Positions 8,248 through 17,175 are shown, numbered from the stretch's first letter. The stretch is DNA of 56,914 bases from Candidatus Peregrinibacteria bacterium Gr01-1014_25 (GCA_007376205.1 VMFU01000008.1:1-56914), one strand, 5' to 3'. Translations and numbers: made by a program. Notes: generated from the letters alone by a model not told the origin.

Positions 8248-9150
8248 TTGTTCGCCGGTATTGGCAGTTGCTTGATCTTCGTCGCCTTCAGGATCGGCAT
8301 TGTTCACCGTGCGAAGATCTCGAATCGCATCGATGCCTGGGCAACATTCGAGGAGGCGTTGGCAGTCTGCGCTCTCGAGCAAGCCTCGGGCGAACAATAC
8401 GTCGATGAAATCAGAGAAGACGAGGGAATTTCGCAAAGAGCCGTCGAAGGGCCACGCCTGAAGAATCACGGCTATCACCGATTCCGATTCGAGTGGAGCG
8501 CTGCTTCCCTCTAGACGATGACAAATGTTCCGCATTCCCGTCTTCTCATTCTTGTTCGCAGGAATGCCCATCTGCTTGCTCAAGCCGTGATTGGCGATGT
8601 AATGGAGCACATGCCCTTCGATGTTTGGCAGTCTCTTTCGCACTTCCTCGATGTACCCAGCCCGCTGCTGCCGAAGTTCGCTTGCGGAGCGTTTGTGCAG
8701 AGGCATTCCTCTCCTCCGTGTGCGTACTGTGGAACCATTCCTGTCTGAATGTGGAGTTGTTCCGCGCACGTCGCTGGTGGGAGCCGAGGTATGCGGTTGC
8801 TCCTGACCATTCGCAGCATCATTGCTGTGTCTTCCGATGGAATCGTCGAGTGCAAATACGTCCTGGGATAGTTTGGCAATCTGGTCTGCTATCGAAGGAA
8901 TGGCGTTGAGCAGCGGATCGCTGGTGAGATAACCGACTGCAGTCATGGCACTGCCGACGTTGTTCTTTTTCAACGCCTGGCGGGCTTGGTCAAAGAAATG
9001 CTTCGCGATATCAAGGAGGAGATTGTGAATGTCCGCGGTTACCTCCGAGGCATTTGATGTGATGTTTTTGATAACCTCCCGCGCCTCGGCGAACTTTCCT
9101 TCCTTGCAATACTGCTGTGCGTTACGTAGGTGTTCTTGGCGGGAGAACAT
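8239..9150 (-). CDS. Hypothetical protein with TPR-like N-terminus
   Basis: 303 aa from ATG 9150. Residues 1-105 are helical with a TPR-like start (HLRNAQQYCKEGKFAEAREVI). Residues about 105-155 are polar and probably disordered (many S, T, H, N, R). Residues about 160-270 form a second helical domain with no known match (IEEVRKRLPNIEGHVLHYI; WPFDGSLRNSLVFSDFIDVL). The C-terminal 25 residues are acidic. The reading frame stays open through the antisense of the 9214 gene, but that extension is an artefact: promoter and start fall at 9193-9150. Codon use is less GC-rich than in the neighbouring core genes. Confidence 0.6.
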   Translation of the reverse strand: MFSRQEHLRNAQQYCKEGKFAEAREVIKNITSNASEVTADIHNLLLDIAKHFFDQARQALKKNNVGSAMTAVGYLTSDPLLNAIPSIADQIAKLSQDVFALDDSIGRHSNDAANGQEQPHTSAPTSDVRGTTPHSDRNGSTVRTRRRGMPLHKRSASELRQQRAGYIEEVRKRLPNIEGHVLHYIANHGLSKQMGIPANKNEKTGMRNICHRLEGSSAPLESESVIAVILQAWPFDGSLRNSLVFSDFIDVLFARGLLESADCQRLLECCPGIDAIRDLRTVNNADPEGDEDQATANTGEQSS

Positions 9151-9187
9151 AGGGGGCGGGAAGGTCTCCCCTTGGGAGGGGTTCTGT

Positions 9188-9195
9188 AGTATAAT
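9188..9195. promoter_or_regulatory. Overlapping divergent -10 boxes
   Basis: The 8-bp AGTATAAT reads as TATAAT on the plus strand (9190-9195, 18 nt before ATG 9214) and TATACT on the minus strand (9193-9188, 37 nt before ATG 9150). Two polymerases could not occupy both at once. Confidence 0.6.
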
Positions 9196-9213
9196 GGAAA
9201 GAATCCATTTGTC

Positions 9214-9846
9214 ATGAACCCCTTCCCCACGGGCGGCAACGCCCATTACCACCGGCTGAAGATCGGCGTCATGGGTTCGGCGAGCGGACCGCAGACGGAG
9301 GATCCCGTGGCGCGTGAGAAAGCCCGCCGTCTGGGCGAGGAGATCGCCAAGCGCGGACATATCTTCATCAACGGCGCGTGCCCCGGATTGCCGAACGACG
9401 CGATGCTCGCGTGCAAGGAGGCGGGCGGCTTCGCCATCGGCATCTCGCCGGCATTCTCGGAATACGAGCACGTCAACGAATACATGTCGCCGCACGACCA
9501 TGACATGATCATCTACACGGGATTGGGATTCATGGAGCGCGATATCATCAACATCCGCTCTGCCGACGGCGTGGTCATCATCGGCGGTGGCATCGGCACG
9601 CTGAACGAGTTCACGATCGCCTACGACGAAGGGCGACCGATCGGCATCATCACGAACAGCGGCGGCGTCAGTAGCAAAATTCCGTACATCGTCGAAGAGC
9701 TCTGTCAGCGCAAAATGCTGCCGAGCACGGTGATGGATGACGATCCGGGGGCGCTCCTCGACAAGCTTGAGACGGCCATCCGCACCTTCCCGCTGCCGAT
9801 CCGCGAGGACGGACGGGTGAGGGATAAGAAGCAAGGGAGGGGGTGA
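9214..9846 (+). CDS. LOG-family (lysine-decarboxylase-like fold) protein
   Basis: 210 aa. Rossmann-like: IGVMGSASGP at 17-26 and IIGGGIGTLNE at 122-132, a variant of the PGGxGTxxE motif of LOG/TIGR00725-type proteins. Family members include cytokinin-activating phosphoribohydrolases that release a base from a nucleoside 5'-monophosphate, and nucleotide-binding proteins of unknown role. The glutamate of the motif is kept and the first P is replaced by G. Substrate cannot be told from sequence. It is divergent from the 8239 gene and convergent with the TPR glycosyltransferase gene. Confidence 0.75.
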   Translation: MNPFPTGGNAHYHRLKIGVMGSASGPQTEDPVAREKARRLGEEIAKRGHIFINGACPGLPNDAMLACKEAGGFAIGISPAFSEYEHVNEYMSPHDHDMIIYTGLGFMERDIINIRSADGVVIIGGGIGTLNEFTIAYDEGRPIGIITNSGGVSSKIPYIVEELCQRKMLPSTVMDDDPGALLDKLETAIRTFPLPIREDGRVRDKKQGRG

Positions 9847-9858
9847 CGGTAGCGGCAA

Positions 9859-9914
9859 GCGAACAGCGAACAGCAGTCAGAAAACAGAGTGCTTACCGCT
9901 GTCCACTGCCCACT
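9859..9914. repeat. Heptamer tandem repeat, eight units (GCGAACA to GCCCACT)
   Basis: Units in order: GCGAACA (first unit shared with the preceding AAGC), GCGAACA, GCAGTCA, GAAAACA, GAGTGCT, TACCGCT, GTCCACT, GCCCACT. It fills the 71-nt gap between two convergent stop codons (9846 and 9918). The GCGAACA unit recurs inside leuS. Confidence 0.75.
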
Positions 9915-9917
9915 TCA

Positions 9918-11867
9918 TCACTTTTTCCGCACGATTCCCTGCGCCATCATCCATTCGAGGAGTTCGCGCGCAGACGCGTCGTCACCCGGCCTGTCGACGA
10001 TCTTCTTGATGGTATCGAGCGCGAGGGCGGCGAGGTCGCGGTTCGTTTCCTGCTCGAGAGCAGTACGGAGGTGTCCGATGGCATCGTCGTTTTTGCCTTG
10101 TACCAGGAGGAGGGGGATGAGGCGCTGCAGCGCGGGCAGCAGCGCGGGCTGGGCGACGAGCGTCTGGGCGAATTCCTGCGCGGCCTCGTCACTGCGCCCC
10201 AGTGCCAGCAGAGCGACGGCGTAGTTGAAGTGTGCGTCACTGTAGTACGGATTCACGGCGAGGAGTTCCTTGAACATCGCCGCAGCCTCCTCGAATTTTC
10301 CTTCTTGGATGAGCAATGCAGCAATGTTGTTCATGGCGGGCGTGTGTGACGGATTGATGCGAAGGACTTCGCGAAGCTCCGCGATGGCTTCGGTTCGCTT
10401 GCCCTGGTTTAAGAGCATTTCGGCAAGGACGAAGTGGGGTTCGGGATTCTGCGGTTCCGCGGCGATCGCGTTGCGGTAGCGTTCAGCGGCGTGCGGGATG
10501 TCCCCTTCGTGTGCATCGATCTTGCCGAGCGCGATGTACGCGCTCCCCGTCGGTTGGATGGCGAGCGAGCGTTCCAGCGATTCCCGCGCCTTCACGAGAT
10601 CGCCGCTCTTCGCGTAGAAGAGGCCGAGATTCGTGTGGGCGGCGACCGCGTCCGGTTCGACGGCGACCGTGTATTCAAAGAGCGTGCGCGTATCCCGCCA
10701 TCGCAGGGATTGTTGATGGGCGAGGAACCCAAGCAGCGCGATGACGACGCCGCAGACGGCCACGGCCGTGCGCAATGCGTTCCCGTGAAGGCGCTCGCGC
10801 AAGATTGTCGCTCCGCCACCGATGATGATGAGCAGGCCGATGCTCGGCAGGTACGCGTAGCGGTCGGACGCCAAATACAGAATCGACCCCTTCGTGAACG
10901 TCATGAACGACGGTGCGATGGCTGCCAGGAAGAATGCCCAACCGGCGAAGAATATCCGCGTTCTGCGCAGCGAGAGAGCGCACAGCACCGTTATGAGGAT
11001 GAGGGCCAGCAGCGAGACGGTGACCCTCGTAGAGAAGAGATCGGGGATCGTGCCCGGGTAGATGGGTGACAAGCCGACGGGCATGGCGAACTTCTGCACG
11101 TAGAAGGCAGTGCTCTCGATGCTCATGAGGAGGGTCTGCCACGGCGTGAGTAGCGAGATGATATGTTGCTTGCCGACGACGGCGACGATACCGAAGATGA
11201 TCGACAGGGCAACGTAGGGGATTTTCTCGATCCACATCCGCCTGCCGCTGCGTCCCTCGTTCCAATCCAAAATCAGGAGGAGAACGGGCAGGGTGAACAC
11301 GGTGACTTTCGCGAGGAGACCCAGCAAGAACAGGCAGACGCTTGACCAGTACATCCTGGGGCTGAAAAGCGTCCGCGTGCGCAGGTAGGTCCCGAGTGCC
11401 AAGAGAAAGAAGAATCCGGACAGCACGTCCTTCCGGCCGCTTGCCCAGGAAACGGCCTCGGTGTTGAGAGGGTGAACGAGGAAGAACAGGCCGACGCAAA
11501 GCGCTGGAATCGGGATTCGGGAATGGGACCTGGGGAGCAGGAGGTATGCCACCCATGCGACGAGCAGGGCATTCGCGGTGTGGAGTGCAAGATTCGTCGC
11601 GTGCACCATCGTCGCGCTCGGACCCGCGAGGAAGTAATCGATCTGGTACGACAGGAACGTGAGCGGAATGTAGAGCTCGGGATCGTACGACGTGAAGATG
11701 TGCCGGAGGCTCGTCAGCGAGATCGAACGGAGGAGGGGATTGCGGGCGATGAGGTACGTGTCGTCCCAGAGAACGAGGGCGTTCCCCAGTGATTGGCCGT
11801 ACACGGCCAGCGCCACTGCGATGAAGAGCGCGGGGATCCACCAGAATTGACGCAGCGTGCGGATCAT
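9918..11867 (-). CDS. Multi-pass GT-C-type glycosyltransferase with C-terminal TPR repeats (TMTC-like)
   Basis: 649 aa. The N-terminal 380 residues hold about ten hydrophobic segments. WDD at 34-36 matches the acidic motif in the first periplasmic loop of GT-C enzymes such as protein O-mannosyltransferases. From about residue 400 to 620 there are about six TPRs (AHTNLGLFYAKSGDLVKARESL, NPEPHFVLAEMLLNQGK and later copies). This matches the TMTC/PMT-TPR architecture: transfer of a sugar from a lipid carrier to a protein at the outer face. Sugar and target are not determined. The start overlaps the stop of der by 4 nt (ATGA), so the two are cotranscribed. A heptamer repeat encodes PRSHSRIPIP at about 112-121. 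Confidence 0.8.
   Translation of the reverse strand: MIRTLRQFWWIPALFIAVALAVYGQSLGNALVLWDDTYLIARNPLLRSISLTSLRHIFTSYDPELYIPLTFLSYQIDYFLAGPSATMVHATNLALHTANALLVAWVAYLLLPRSHSRIPIPALCVGLFFLVHPLNTEAVSWASGRKDVLSGFFFLLALGTYLRTRTLFSPRMYWSSVCLFLLGLLAKVTVFTLPVLLLILDWNEGRSGRRMWIEKIPYVALSIIFGIVAVVGKQHIISLLTPWQTLLMSIESTAFYVQKFAMPVGLSPIYPGTIPDLFSTRVTVSLLALILITVLCALSLRRTRIFFAGWAFFLAAIAPSFMTFTKGSILYLASDRYAYLPSIGLLIIIGGGATILRERLHGNALRTAVAVCGVVIALLGFLAHQQSLRWRDTRTLFEYTVAVEPDAVAAHTNLGLFYAKSGDLVKARESLERSLAIQPTGSAYIALGKIDAHEGDIPHAAERYRNAIAAEPQNPEPHFVLAEMLLNQGKRTEAIAELREVLRINPSHTPAMNNIAALLIQEGKFEEAAAMFKELLAVNPYYSDAHFNYAVALLALGRSDEAAQEFAQTLVAQPALLPALQRLIPLLLVQGKNDDAIGHLRTALEQETNRDLAALALDTIKKIVDRPGDDASARELLEWMMAQGIVRKK
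11506..11533 (-). repeat. Heptamer repeat inside the TPR glycosyltransferase gene
   Basis: Plus-strand units GGAATCG, GGATTCG, GGAATGG, GACCTGG. On the coding strand they encode a Pro/Ser/Arg loop (about residues 112-121) between two membrane segments. Units are degenerate but the period is 7. Confidence 0.6.
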
Positions 11868-13216
11868 CGACCCTTGAGGAGGAAGCGGATGGGAACCCCG
11901 TCGAAATTGAACAGCTGCCGCAGGCTCCGTTCAAGGTACGTCAGGTGGTTGCGCTGCACGCGTTCGGGATGACGCAAGAAGATGGCGAACGTCGGGGGGA
12001 CTTCATCCGCCTGCGTGACGTGCTTGCCCTGGACGAGAACGTGCGCCGGCAGTCGCTGGACCGCGCTTTCGTACCACTGATGCAGCGCCTTCGTCGGTAC
12101 GCGCCGTTGGAGATTTACGAGGAGGGCGGAGAACAGCGGGAAGAGCGTGTGCAGGCCGCGTTCCTTCTTCGCCGACACACCGGCGATGGGGGCGAACGAA
12201 CAGTACGACATGGTCCTGCGGATCTCGGCGACTTTCTCGTCGCGCTGCTCCACGGTGAGCATGTCGGTCTTGTTGAGGATCAGGATCAACGCCCGTCCCT
12301 CGTCGACCGCGAGTCTGGCGAGGCGCTTATCCTGACGCGAAATTTCCTCCGTCACATCGAGGACGAGCGCGACGATATCCGCCTGGCTGATCGCCTGGAT
12401 GCTGCGCAGAGCCGCGTAGTGCTCGATGTCGGTGTCGATGTTCGCCTTGTGCCGCAGGCCCGCGGTGTCGATGAACACATATTCTTTTCCTTCATGGCGG
12501 ATCGTGACATCCGATGTGTCGCGCGTCGTGCCCGGAATGGGCGAGACGATGCGCGCCGCTTCTTTGCGCTGCGCCTCGGACATGAGCGCGTTGATCAGCG
12601 AGCTCTTGCCCACGTTCGGCTTGCCGACGATAGCGATGCGCGGAATGCCCAGGCTGCTCGCTGTCCGCTGCTCGCTGTCCGCCTTCGCAAAATGCATTTT
12701 TATGAGATGCATCTCCATGATTTCCTCCAATTCCCCAACGCCCATGTTGTGCGCAGCGCTCGTGCCGACGATGTCGTCGGCGATGCCCAAGCGGTGAAGG
12801 TCACCGATGCGATCGTTCAAGATATCGGGATCGTCGCATTTCGTCGCGACGAGGATGACGGGAACATGTCCGCGTCGATGTTTGCGAAGATACTCGGCAA
12901 CCGTGCGGTCGGCAGCCGTCAGTTCATCGCGCGCGCTGACGGTGAACAGGACCAGGTCGCAGTGCCGCATCGCGAGCAGGGCCTGGGCCGTGACATCCGC
13001 CTCCAGCTCCGTATCCGTGCTCCCGCCGCCGATGCCCGCGGTGTCGACGAGGAGATACCGCGTCTTTTCCCCCTCGACGGTCGCGGCTACGCGATCGCGC
13101 GTCGTTCCGGGAACGGGACTCACGATGGCACGTCGCTCTCCGACCAATCGGTTGAAGAGCGTCGATTTGCCGGTGTTCGGCCTGCCAATGATGGCGACGG
13201 TGGGTAGACGTGCCAT
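11864..13216 (-). CDS. der: GTPase Der (EngA)
   Basis: 450 aa, typical length. Two tandem GTPase domains and a C-terminal KH-like domain. First P-loop GRPNTGKS (11-18), PGTTRD, DTAG (58-61), with TKCD (125-128) in place of NKxD. Second P-loop GKPNVGKS (198-205), DTAG, NKTD (315-318). Der binds the 50S subunit and is needed for its maturation. The interdomain linker holds ADSEQRTASS (179-188), encoded by a 14-bp exact tandem duplication. First gene of a two-gene transcript with the TPR glycosyltransferase. Confidence 0.96.
   Translation of the reverse strand: MARLPTVAIIGRPNTGKSTLFNRLVGERRAIVSPVPGTTRDRVAATVEGEKTRYLLVDTAGIGGGSTDTELEADVTAQALLAMRHCDLVLFTVSARDELTAADRTVAEYLRKHRRGHVPVILVATKCDDPDILNDRIGDLHRLGIADDIVGTSAAHNMGVGELEEIMEMHLIKMHFAKADSEQRTASSLGIPRIAIVGKPNVGKSSLINALMSEAQRKEAARIVSPIPGTTRDTSDVTIRHEGKEYVFIDTAGLRHKANIDTDIEHYAALRSIQAISQADIVALVLDVTEEISRQDKRLARLAVDEGRALILILNKTDMLTVEQRDEKVAEIRRTMSYCSFAPIAGVSAKKERGLHTLFPLFSALLVNLQRRVPTKALHQWYESAVQRLPAHVLVQGKHVTQADEVPPTFAIFLRHPERVQRNHLTYLERSLRQLFNFDGVPIRFLLKGR
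12653..12680 (-). repeat. Tandem 14-bp (2 x 7) duplication inside der
   Basis: GCTGCTCGCTGTCC occurs twice head to tail (12653-12666, 12667-12680). On the coding strand it encodes the SEQRTAS peptide in the linker between the two GTPase domains. The peptide SEQRTA also occurs in LeuS from a different tandem array. Confidence 0.85.
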
Positions 13217-13226
13217 GGATATGGAA

Positions 13227-13232
13227 AGTGTA
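13227..13232 (-). promoter_or_regulatory. -10 box TACACT of der
   Basis: On the minus strand TACACT ends 10 nt before ATG 13216. A modest TTTCAA lies 17 nt further upstream (13255-13250). Confidence 0.55.
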
Positions 13233-13270
13233 CGGTGCTCGTTGGATGTTTGAAACCGCTTGCGCCGCGA

Positions 13271-14125
13271 TTATACGATCAGTTGCGGGCTCACTTGCAC
13301 GGCCGGATAACTCACATACCGATCCTTCGCCCGCATTGCGTTGCCACTCGTGCGCACGAGCTGCAGCATGCCTGCAGCGAACGTTTCGGGGACTCCCGGT
13401 CCCACGATGCGGCTGGGTTGCGGCGGCGTCCGCAGCCCGCCGAGATCCTCGATGACGACCTGTTCCTCAATGACGTTCTCCGCCGCCTGCTTCTTCACCT
13501 GCGCCAGGAAGAACGCCGCCGTGTTCGTCGATACTCCGCTATTCGGTATACGCACCAGTCCGCAGAGCGTTTCCGATTGCTGTGCGAGGAGAGCGAACTG
13601 ATGGCGGTCGAGGATGCGTTTGCCCGTGAGTTTCTTGGAGAATTCGTAGAGGACGGCCTGCAGCGCCGCGTCGACCTTGTTCGCAAACTCTTTCTTCGGC
13701 TGAACAGCATGCTGGCTGTTGTAGGGGCACGGGGCGTTCGATGAGCAGAGGAGCTGCACGCAGGACCGGATCGCCGCGATACTGCCGCGAAGGCGCGCCA
13801 ATGTCTGCCGGCAGCCATCGACGCTCGCGGGCCGTTGATGCTGGATTGCATGCAAAATGCGATTCAGTTCGGTGCGGATCGGACATGCAACGTAGCAGCC
13901 GCCCTGCGCTTGGAGCAGTGTCAACTGCGAGACCGTCGGAGGCGGCAATGATTTTTCGAACGCCCACGTGATGCTGGACCAGGCAGTTTGATTACGTTGC
14001 GGGCCGCTCATCGGAGCATCGAATGTTAACGAATTCGTGTAGAGCGACTCGAGGTACGCCAGCTCCGCGTCCGCCGCGCGCAGCGTGTCGTCGGCCGATG
14101 GCGGTGTGTACGTCTCGACGGGCAT
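13271..14125 (-). CDS. Hypothetical protein, cysteine-containing
   Basis: 284 aa with no recognised family, no signal peptide and no membrane span. Several cysteines cluster in the middle (CYVACP near 77-82; CVQLLCSSNAPCPYN near 123-135), which could bind metal or form disulfides. The C-terminal third is beta-rich with Pro-Pro turns (GLRTPPQPSRIVGPG). It lies between der and the divergent leuS. The start is ATG 14125; the upstream gap has no convincing -10 box. Confidence 0.55.
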   Translation of the reverse strand: MPVETYTPPSADDTLRAADAELAYLESLYTNSLTFDAPMSGPQRNQTAWSSITWAFEKSLPPPTVSQLTLLQAQGGCYVACPIRTELNRILHAIQHQRPASVDGCRQTLARLRGSIAAIRSCVQLLCSSNAPCPYNSQHAVQPKKEFANKVDAALQAVLYEFSKKLTGKRILDRHQFALLAQQSETLCGLVRIPNSGVSTNTAAFFLAQVKKQAAENVIEEQVVIEDLGGLRTPPQPSRIVGPGVPETFAAGMLQLVRTSGNAMRAKDRYVSYPAVQVSPQLIV

Positions 14126-14178
14126 GGGGAGGGGACATACAAGTTCCCTTCATCCACTTTGTCAACAGCAGGCGGGAG

Positions 14179-14207
14179 TTGTCGCTCCGGCACGGGCTCT
14201 GTAGGCT
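14179..14207 (+). promoter_or_regulatory. leuS promoter TTGTCG-N17-TAGGCT
   Basis: -35 at 14179-14184 and -10 at 14202-14207, spacing 17 nt; the -10 ends 8 nt before ATG 14216. Confidence 0.6.
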
Positions 14208-14215
14208 CTTTGCGT

Positions 14216-16672
14216 ATGCAGTCGTACGACCCGTCGGGTGTTGAATCCAAATGGCAGGAGGCTTGGGGCAAGGCGCGTGCATACAGCGCCGACGTCGCCA
14301 AAGCGAAAAAGCCGTACTACAACCTCGTGATGTTTCCGTACCCGAGCGGCGACAGGCTGCACGTGGGGCATTGGTACAACTTCGCGCCGGCGGATACGCA
14401 TGGTCGCTACATGCGCATGAAAGGATATGATATCTTCGAGCCGATGGGGTTCGATGCGTTCGGCCTCCCCGCCGAGAACCACGCGGTGAAGAACGGCGTG
14501 CATCCCGATGCGTTCACGGACAAGAACGTCGCGACGATGATCAAGCAGCTCAAGCGCATCGGTTGCATGTACGACTGGGATGCGATGGTGAACACGTCCA
14601 AACCCGAGTACTACCGCTGGACGCAGTGGCTGTTCCTGCAAATGTTCCAACGCAAGCTCGCCTATAAGAAGGAAGCGCCGGTGAACTGGTGTCCCAGCTG
14701 CCAGACGGTGCTTGCCCGCGAGCAGGCGCAGGACGGCACGTGCGAACGCTGCGGGACGCCGGTGATCCAGAAGCCCCTCAACCAGTGGTTCTGGAAAATC
14801 ACGGACTACGCGCAGCGGCTTCTGGACGGGCTCGACGGGCTCGACTGGCCGGAGAAGACCAAGCTCATGCAGCGCAACTGGATCGGGCGGAGCGAGGGAA
14901 CCGAGGTGCACTTTGCCATCGACGGGACGACGGAAGTGCTGAAGATCTTCACGACGCGCGTCGACACGCTCTTCGGCTGCACGTTCGTGGTGCTTGCTCC
15001 TGACCATCCGCTCGTGGAGAAGATCACGCCGAAAAATCACTGGGGCGCCGTGCATGCGTATCGCGAGGAAACGAAGAAGAAGACCGAACTCCAGCGGACG
15101 GATTTGAACAAGGAAAAAACCGGCGTGCCGACGGGAGCCTTCGCCATCCACCCCGCAACCGGCGAAAAAGTGCCCGTGTGGATCGCGGATTTCGTCCTTG
15201 CGCATTACGGCACGGGCGCGGTCTTCGCCGATGCGCACGACGAGCGCGATTTCGCGTTCGCTAAGAAGTACGGAATCCCGCTCAAGCCCACCCTCAAGCC
15301 GGAGAGCGGGGATGACGGTCCTGTCCGCCGCCTGGAGGAATGCTTCACCGGGGATGGTGTGCTCTACGACTCGGGGCAATTCACCGGGCTGCACTCCGCG
15401 GAGGCGCGGAAGAAAATCACCGCGTGGCTGGAGGATGAAGGGAAGGGGAGAAATGTCGTGCAGTACCGCATCCGCGACTGGCTCGTCAGCCGCCAGCGGT
15501 ACTGGGGCGCGCCGATCCCCGTCGTCTACGATCCGCAGGGAAAACCGCACCCCGTTCCGGAGGAGCATCTGCCGTGGCTGCTGCCGACCGACGTCGAGTT
15601 CAAGCCGACCGGGGAGTCGCCGCTCAAGCACAGTGCCGAGTTCAAGGCGCGGACAGAGAAGCTCTTCGGCAAGGGCTGGACGCCCGAGTACGACACGATG
15701 GATACGTTCGTCTGTAGCAGCTTTTATTACTTGCGATATGTAGCGAACAGCGAACAGCGAACAGCGAACAGCGAAAAAAAACCCGCCCGCGTACCGCGTA
15801 CCGCGTACCGCCTGATCGATCCAGAGATCGAGCGAAAATGGATGCCCGTCTCGATGTACATCGGCGGGCCGGAGCACGCGTGCATGCATTTGATCTATGC
15901 GCGGTTTGTCATGATGGCACTCAAGGATTTCGGCTTTGCGTCGCACGATGAACCGTTCAAAAAATTAGTTCACCAAGGCTTCATTACGAACAAGGGCGCG
16001 AAAATGAGCAAGAGCAAGGGGAACGTCGTCAGCCCCGACGCGTTCATCGACCGCCACGGGTCGGACGTCTTCCGCATGTACCTGATGTTCATGGGTCCGT
16101 TCACCGACGGCGGCGACTGGAGCGATACCGGAATCAAGGGCATCGATCGCTTCGTCCAACGGGTGTGGAGAACGCTTTCGGAGAAAGTGAACAAAAAAGT
16201 AGATCAGGATGAACCCGCTTCGGCTAGGGCTCTCCACGAAGCGATCAAGCGTGTAACGGAGAGCATGGATGCCTTGCATTTCAACACGGCAATCAGTGCG
16301 TTGATGGAATGTCTGAACGTCTTGGAGAAGGGCTCCGGGATCTCTCTTATGACAGCCCAGACATACATCCGTCTGCTCGCGCCTCTCGCACCACACCTCG
16401 CGGAAGAACTCTGGGAAATGCTCGGGGGGAAGGGCTTCGTGATCGATCAGCCCTGGCCTGCATTCGATCCCGTATTGCTCGTCTCGGAGAGCATGACCAT
16501 CGTCGTCCAGGTCAACGGCAAGGTGCGAGCGAACATCGAGGTTTCCGCAAGGGCATCCAAAGACGATGTTCTTACCGCCGCGAAAGAGAACGAGAATGTG
16601 AAGAAATATCTCACCGGCACGCCGACGAAAGAGATTTACGTGCCGGGAAAGCTGGTCAGTTTCGTTATCTGA
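14216..16672 (+). CDS. leuS: Leucyl-tRNA synthetase
   Basis: 818 aa. Class I synthetase charging tRNA-Leu. FPYPSGDRLHVGH (40-52) carries the HIGH-type signature; KMSKS lies at about 596-600. A zinc-type CPSC...CERC module (near 160-180) and the CP1 editing domain (about 220-430) are present. A 17-18-residue insertion at about 510-532 lies in the segment RYVANSEQRT...RVPRTAYRLIDPE, just before the conserved MYIGGPEHA. It is encoded by two adjacent heptamer arrays. Start 14216 is preferred over an in-frame ATG at 14159 because the -10 lies between them. The gene at 16687 follows after 14 nt. Confidence 0.96.
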   Translation: MQSYDPSGVESKWQEAWGKARAYSADVAKAKKPYYNLVMFPYPSGDRLHVGHWYNFAPADTHGRYMRMKGYDIFEPMGFDAFGLPAENHAVKNGVHPDAFTDKNVATMIKQLKRIGCMYDWDAMVNTSKPEYYRWTQWLFLQMFQRKLAYKKEAPVNWCPSCQTVLAREQAQDGTCERCGTPVIQKPLNQWFWKITDYAQRLLDGLDGLDWPEKTKLMQRNWIGRSEGTEVHFAIDGTTEVLKIFTTRVDTLFGCTFVVLAPDHPLVEKITPKNHWGAVHAYREETKKKTELQRTDLNKEKTGVPTGAFAIHPATGEKVPVWIADFVLAHYGTGAVFADAHDERDFAFAKKYGIPLKPTLKPESGDDGPVRRLEECFTGDGVLYDSGQFTGLHSAEARKKITAWLEDEGKGRNVVQYRIRDWLVSRQRYWGAPIPVVYDPQGKPHPVPEEHLPWLLPTDVEFKPTGESPLKHSAEFKARTEKLFGKGWTPEYDTMDTFVCSSFYYLRYVANSEQRTANSEKKPARVPRTAYRLIDPEIERKWMPVSMYIGGPEHACMHLIYARFVMMALKDFGFASHDEPFKKLVHQGFITNKGAKMSKSKGNVVSPDAFIDRHGSDVFRMYLMFMGPFTDGGDWSDTGIKGIDRFVQRVWRTLSEKVNKKVDQDEPASARALHEAIKRVTESMDALHFNTAISALMECLNVLEKGSGISLMTAQTYIRLLAPLAPHLAEELWEMLGGKGFVIDQPWPAFDPVLLVSESMTIVVQVNGKVRANIEVSARASKDDVLTAAKENENVKKYLTGTPTKEIYVPGKLVSFVI
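15743..15811 (+). repeat. Two heptamer arrays inside leuS
   Basis: Four copies of GCGAACA (15743-15770), a short A run, then three copies of GTACCGC (15791-15811). Three 7-bp units make 21 bp, so the frame is kept. Both arrays fall in one loop of the enzyme. Confidence 0.9.
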
Positions 16673-16686
16673 AAGGGATTTGAGGC

Positions 16687-17175
16687 ATGATTGACAAACA
16701 TGACTTTAGAGGTAGCATCGAACTGTTCCCCACATGTGCCATGGACAATAATCCCGAAGTCTCCACGTCTTCAGTCCGTGAAGAAGCGGCGAAGCAATTC
16801 ATTGCGGACCAGTTGGGTGTGAGCGTTGCAGAGTTGAACCTCCAGGAGCCCATTGCGAAGTATGCCCGCGATCCGATCGAAGCTCTCCAGGCGACGTTTG
16901 AACTGCGCCAGTGGCTGGGAAAAGTCGGTGGTGATGCCCATTTCACAGACGCGCAGCTGGCCGCGGAGGTTCTTGACGACAGAATCTCTGCCGAGGAGTT
17001 CGTCAATTTGTGTACGGCAAAGCCAGGTATCAACCTGGAAGGTGTGTGGAGGCAGATCTGCGCCTCGGACATCCAGCTACAGGAATTACTGGGGGTCATC
17101 GTCAAGAAGCTCCCGAAGACCGACAAGTGCAGCATCGAGGCGGATTCGTGCGCGATCGTCACTTCGGCAAAATAG
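16687..17175 (+). CDS. Hypothetical protein downstream of leuS
   Basis: 162 aa, no recognised domain. The N-terminal third includes REEAAKQFIADQLGVSVAEL, like a small helical bundle, and the rest is helical with scattered cysteines. GAGG lies 5 nt before ATG 16687, so translation may use this weak ribosome site, as expected for a gene internal to the leuS transcript. An alternative start is M19 (16741). Composition is less GC-rich than leuS. Confidence 0.5.
   Translation: MIDKHDFRGSIELFPTCAMDNNPEVSTSSVREEAAKQFIADQLGVSVAELNLQEPIAKYARDPIEALQATFELRQWLGKVGGDAHFTDAQLAAEVLDDRISAEEFVNLCTAKPGINLEGVWRQICASDIQLQELLGVIVKKLPKTDKCSIEADSCAIVTSAK

Noticed and set aside
9151-9858. Upstream half of the frame that ends at 8239
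   Set aside because: It is antisense to the LOG-family gene and lies beyond the -10 box at 9193-9188; the real start is 9150.
15743-15811. CRISPR-like array in leuS
   Set aside because: Units are 7 bp with no spacers, inside a conserved gene. No cas gene is in the window.
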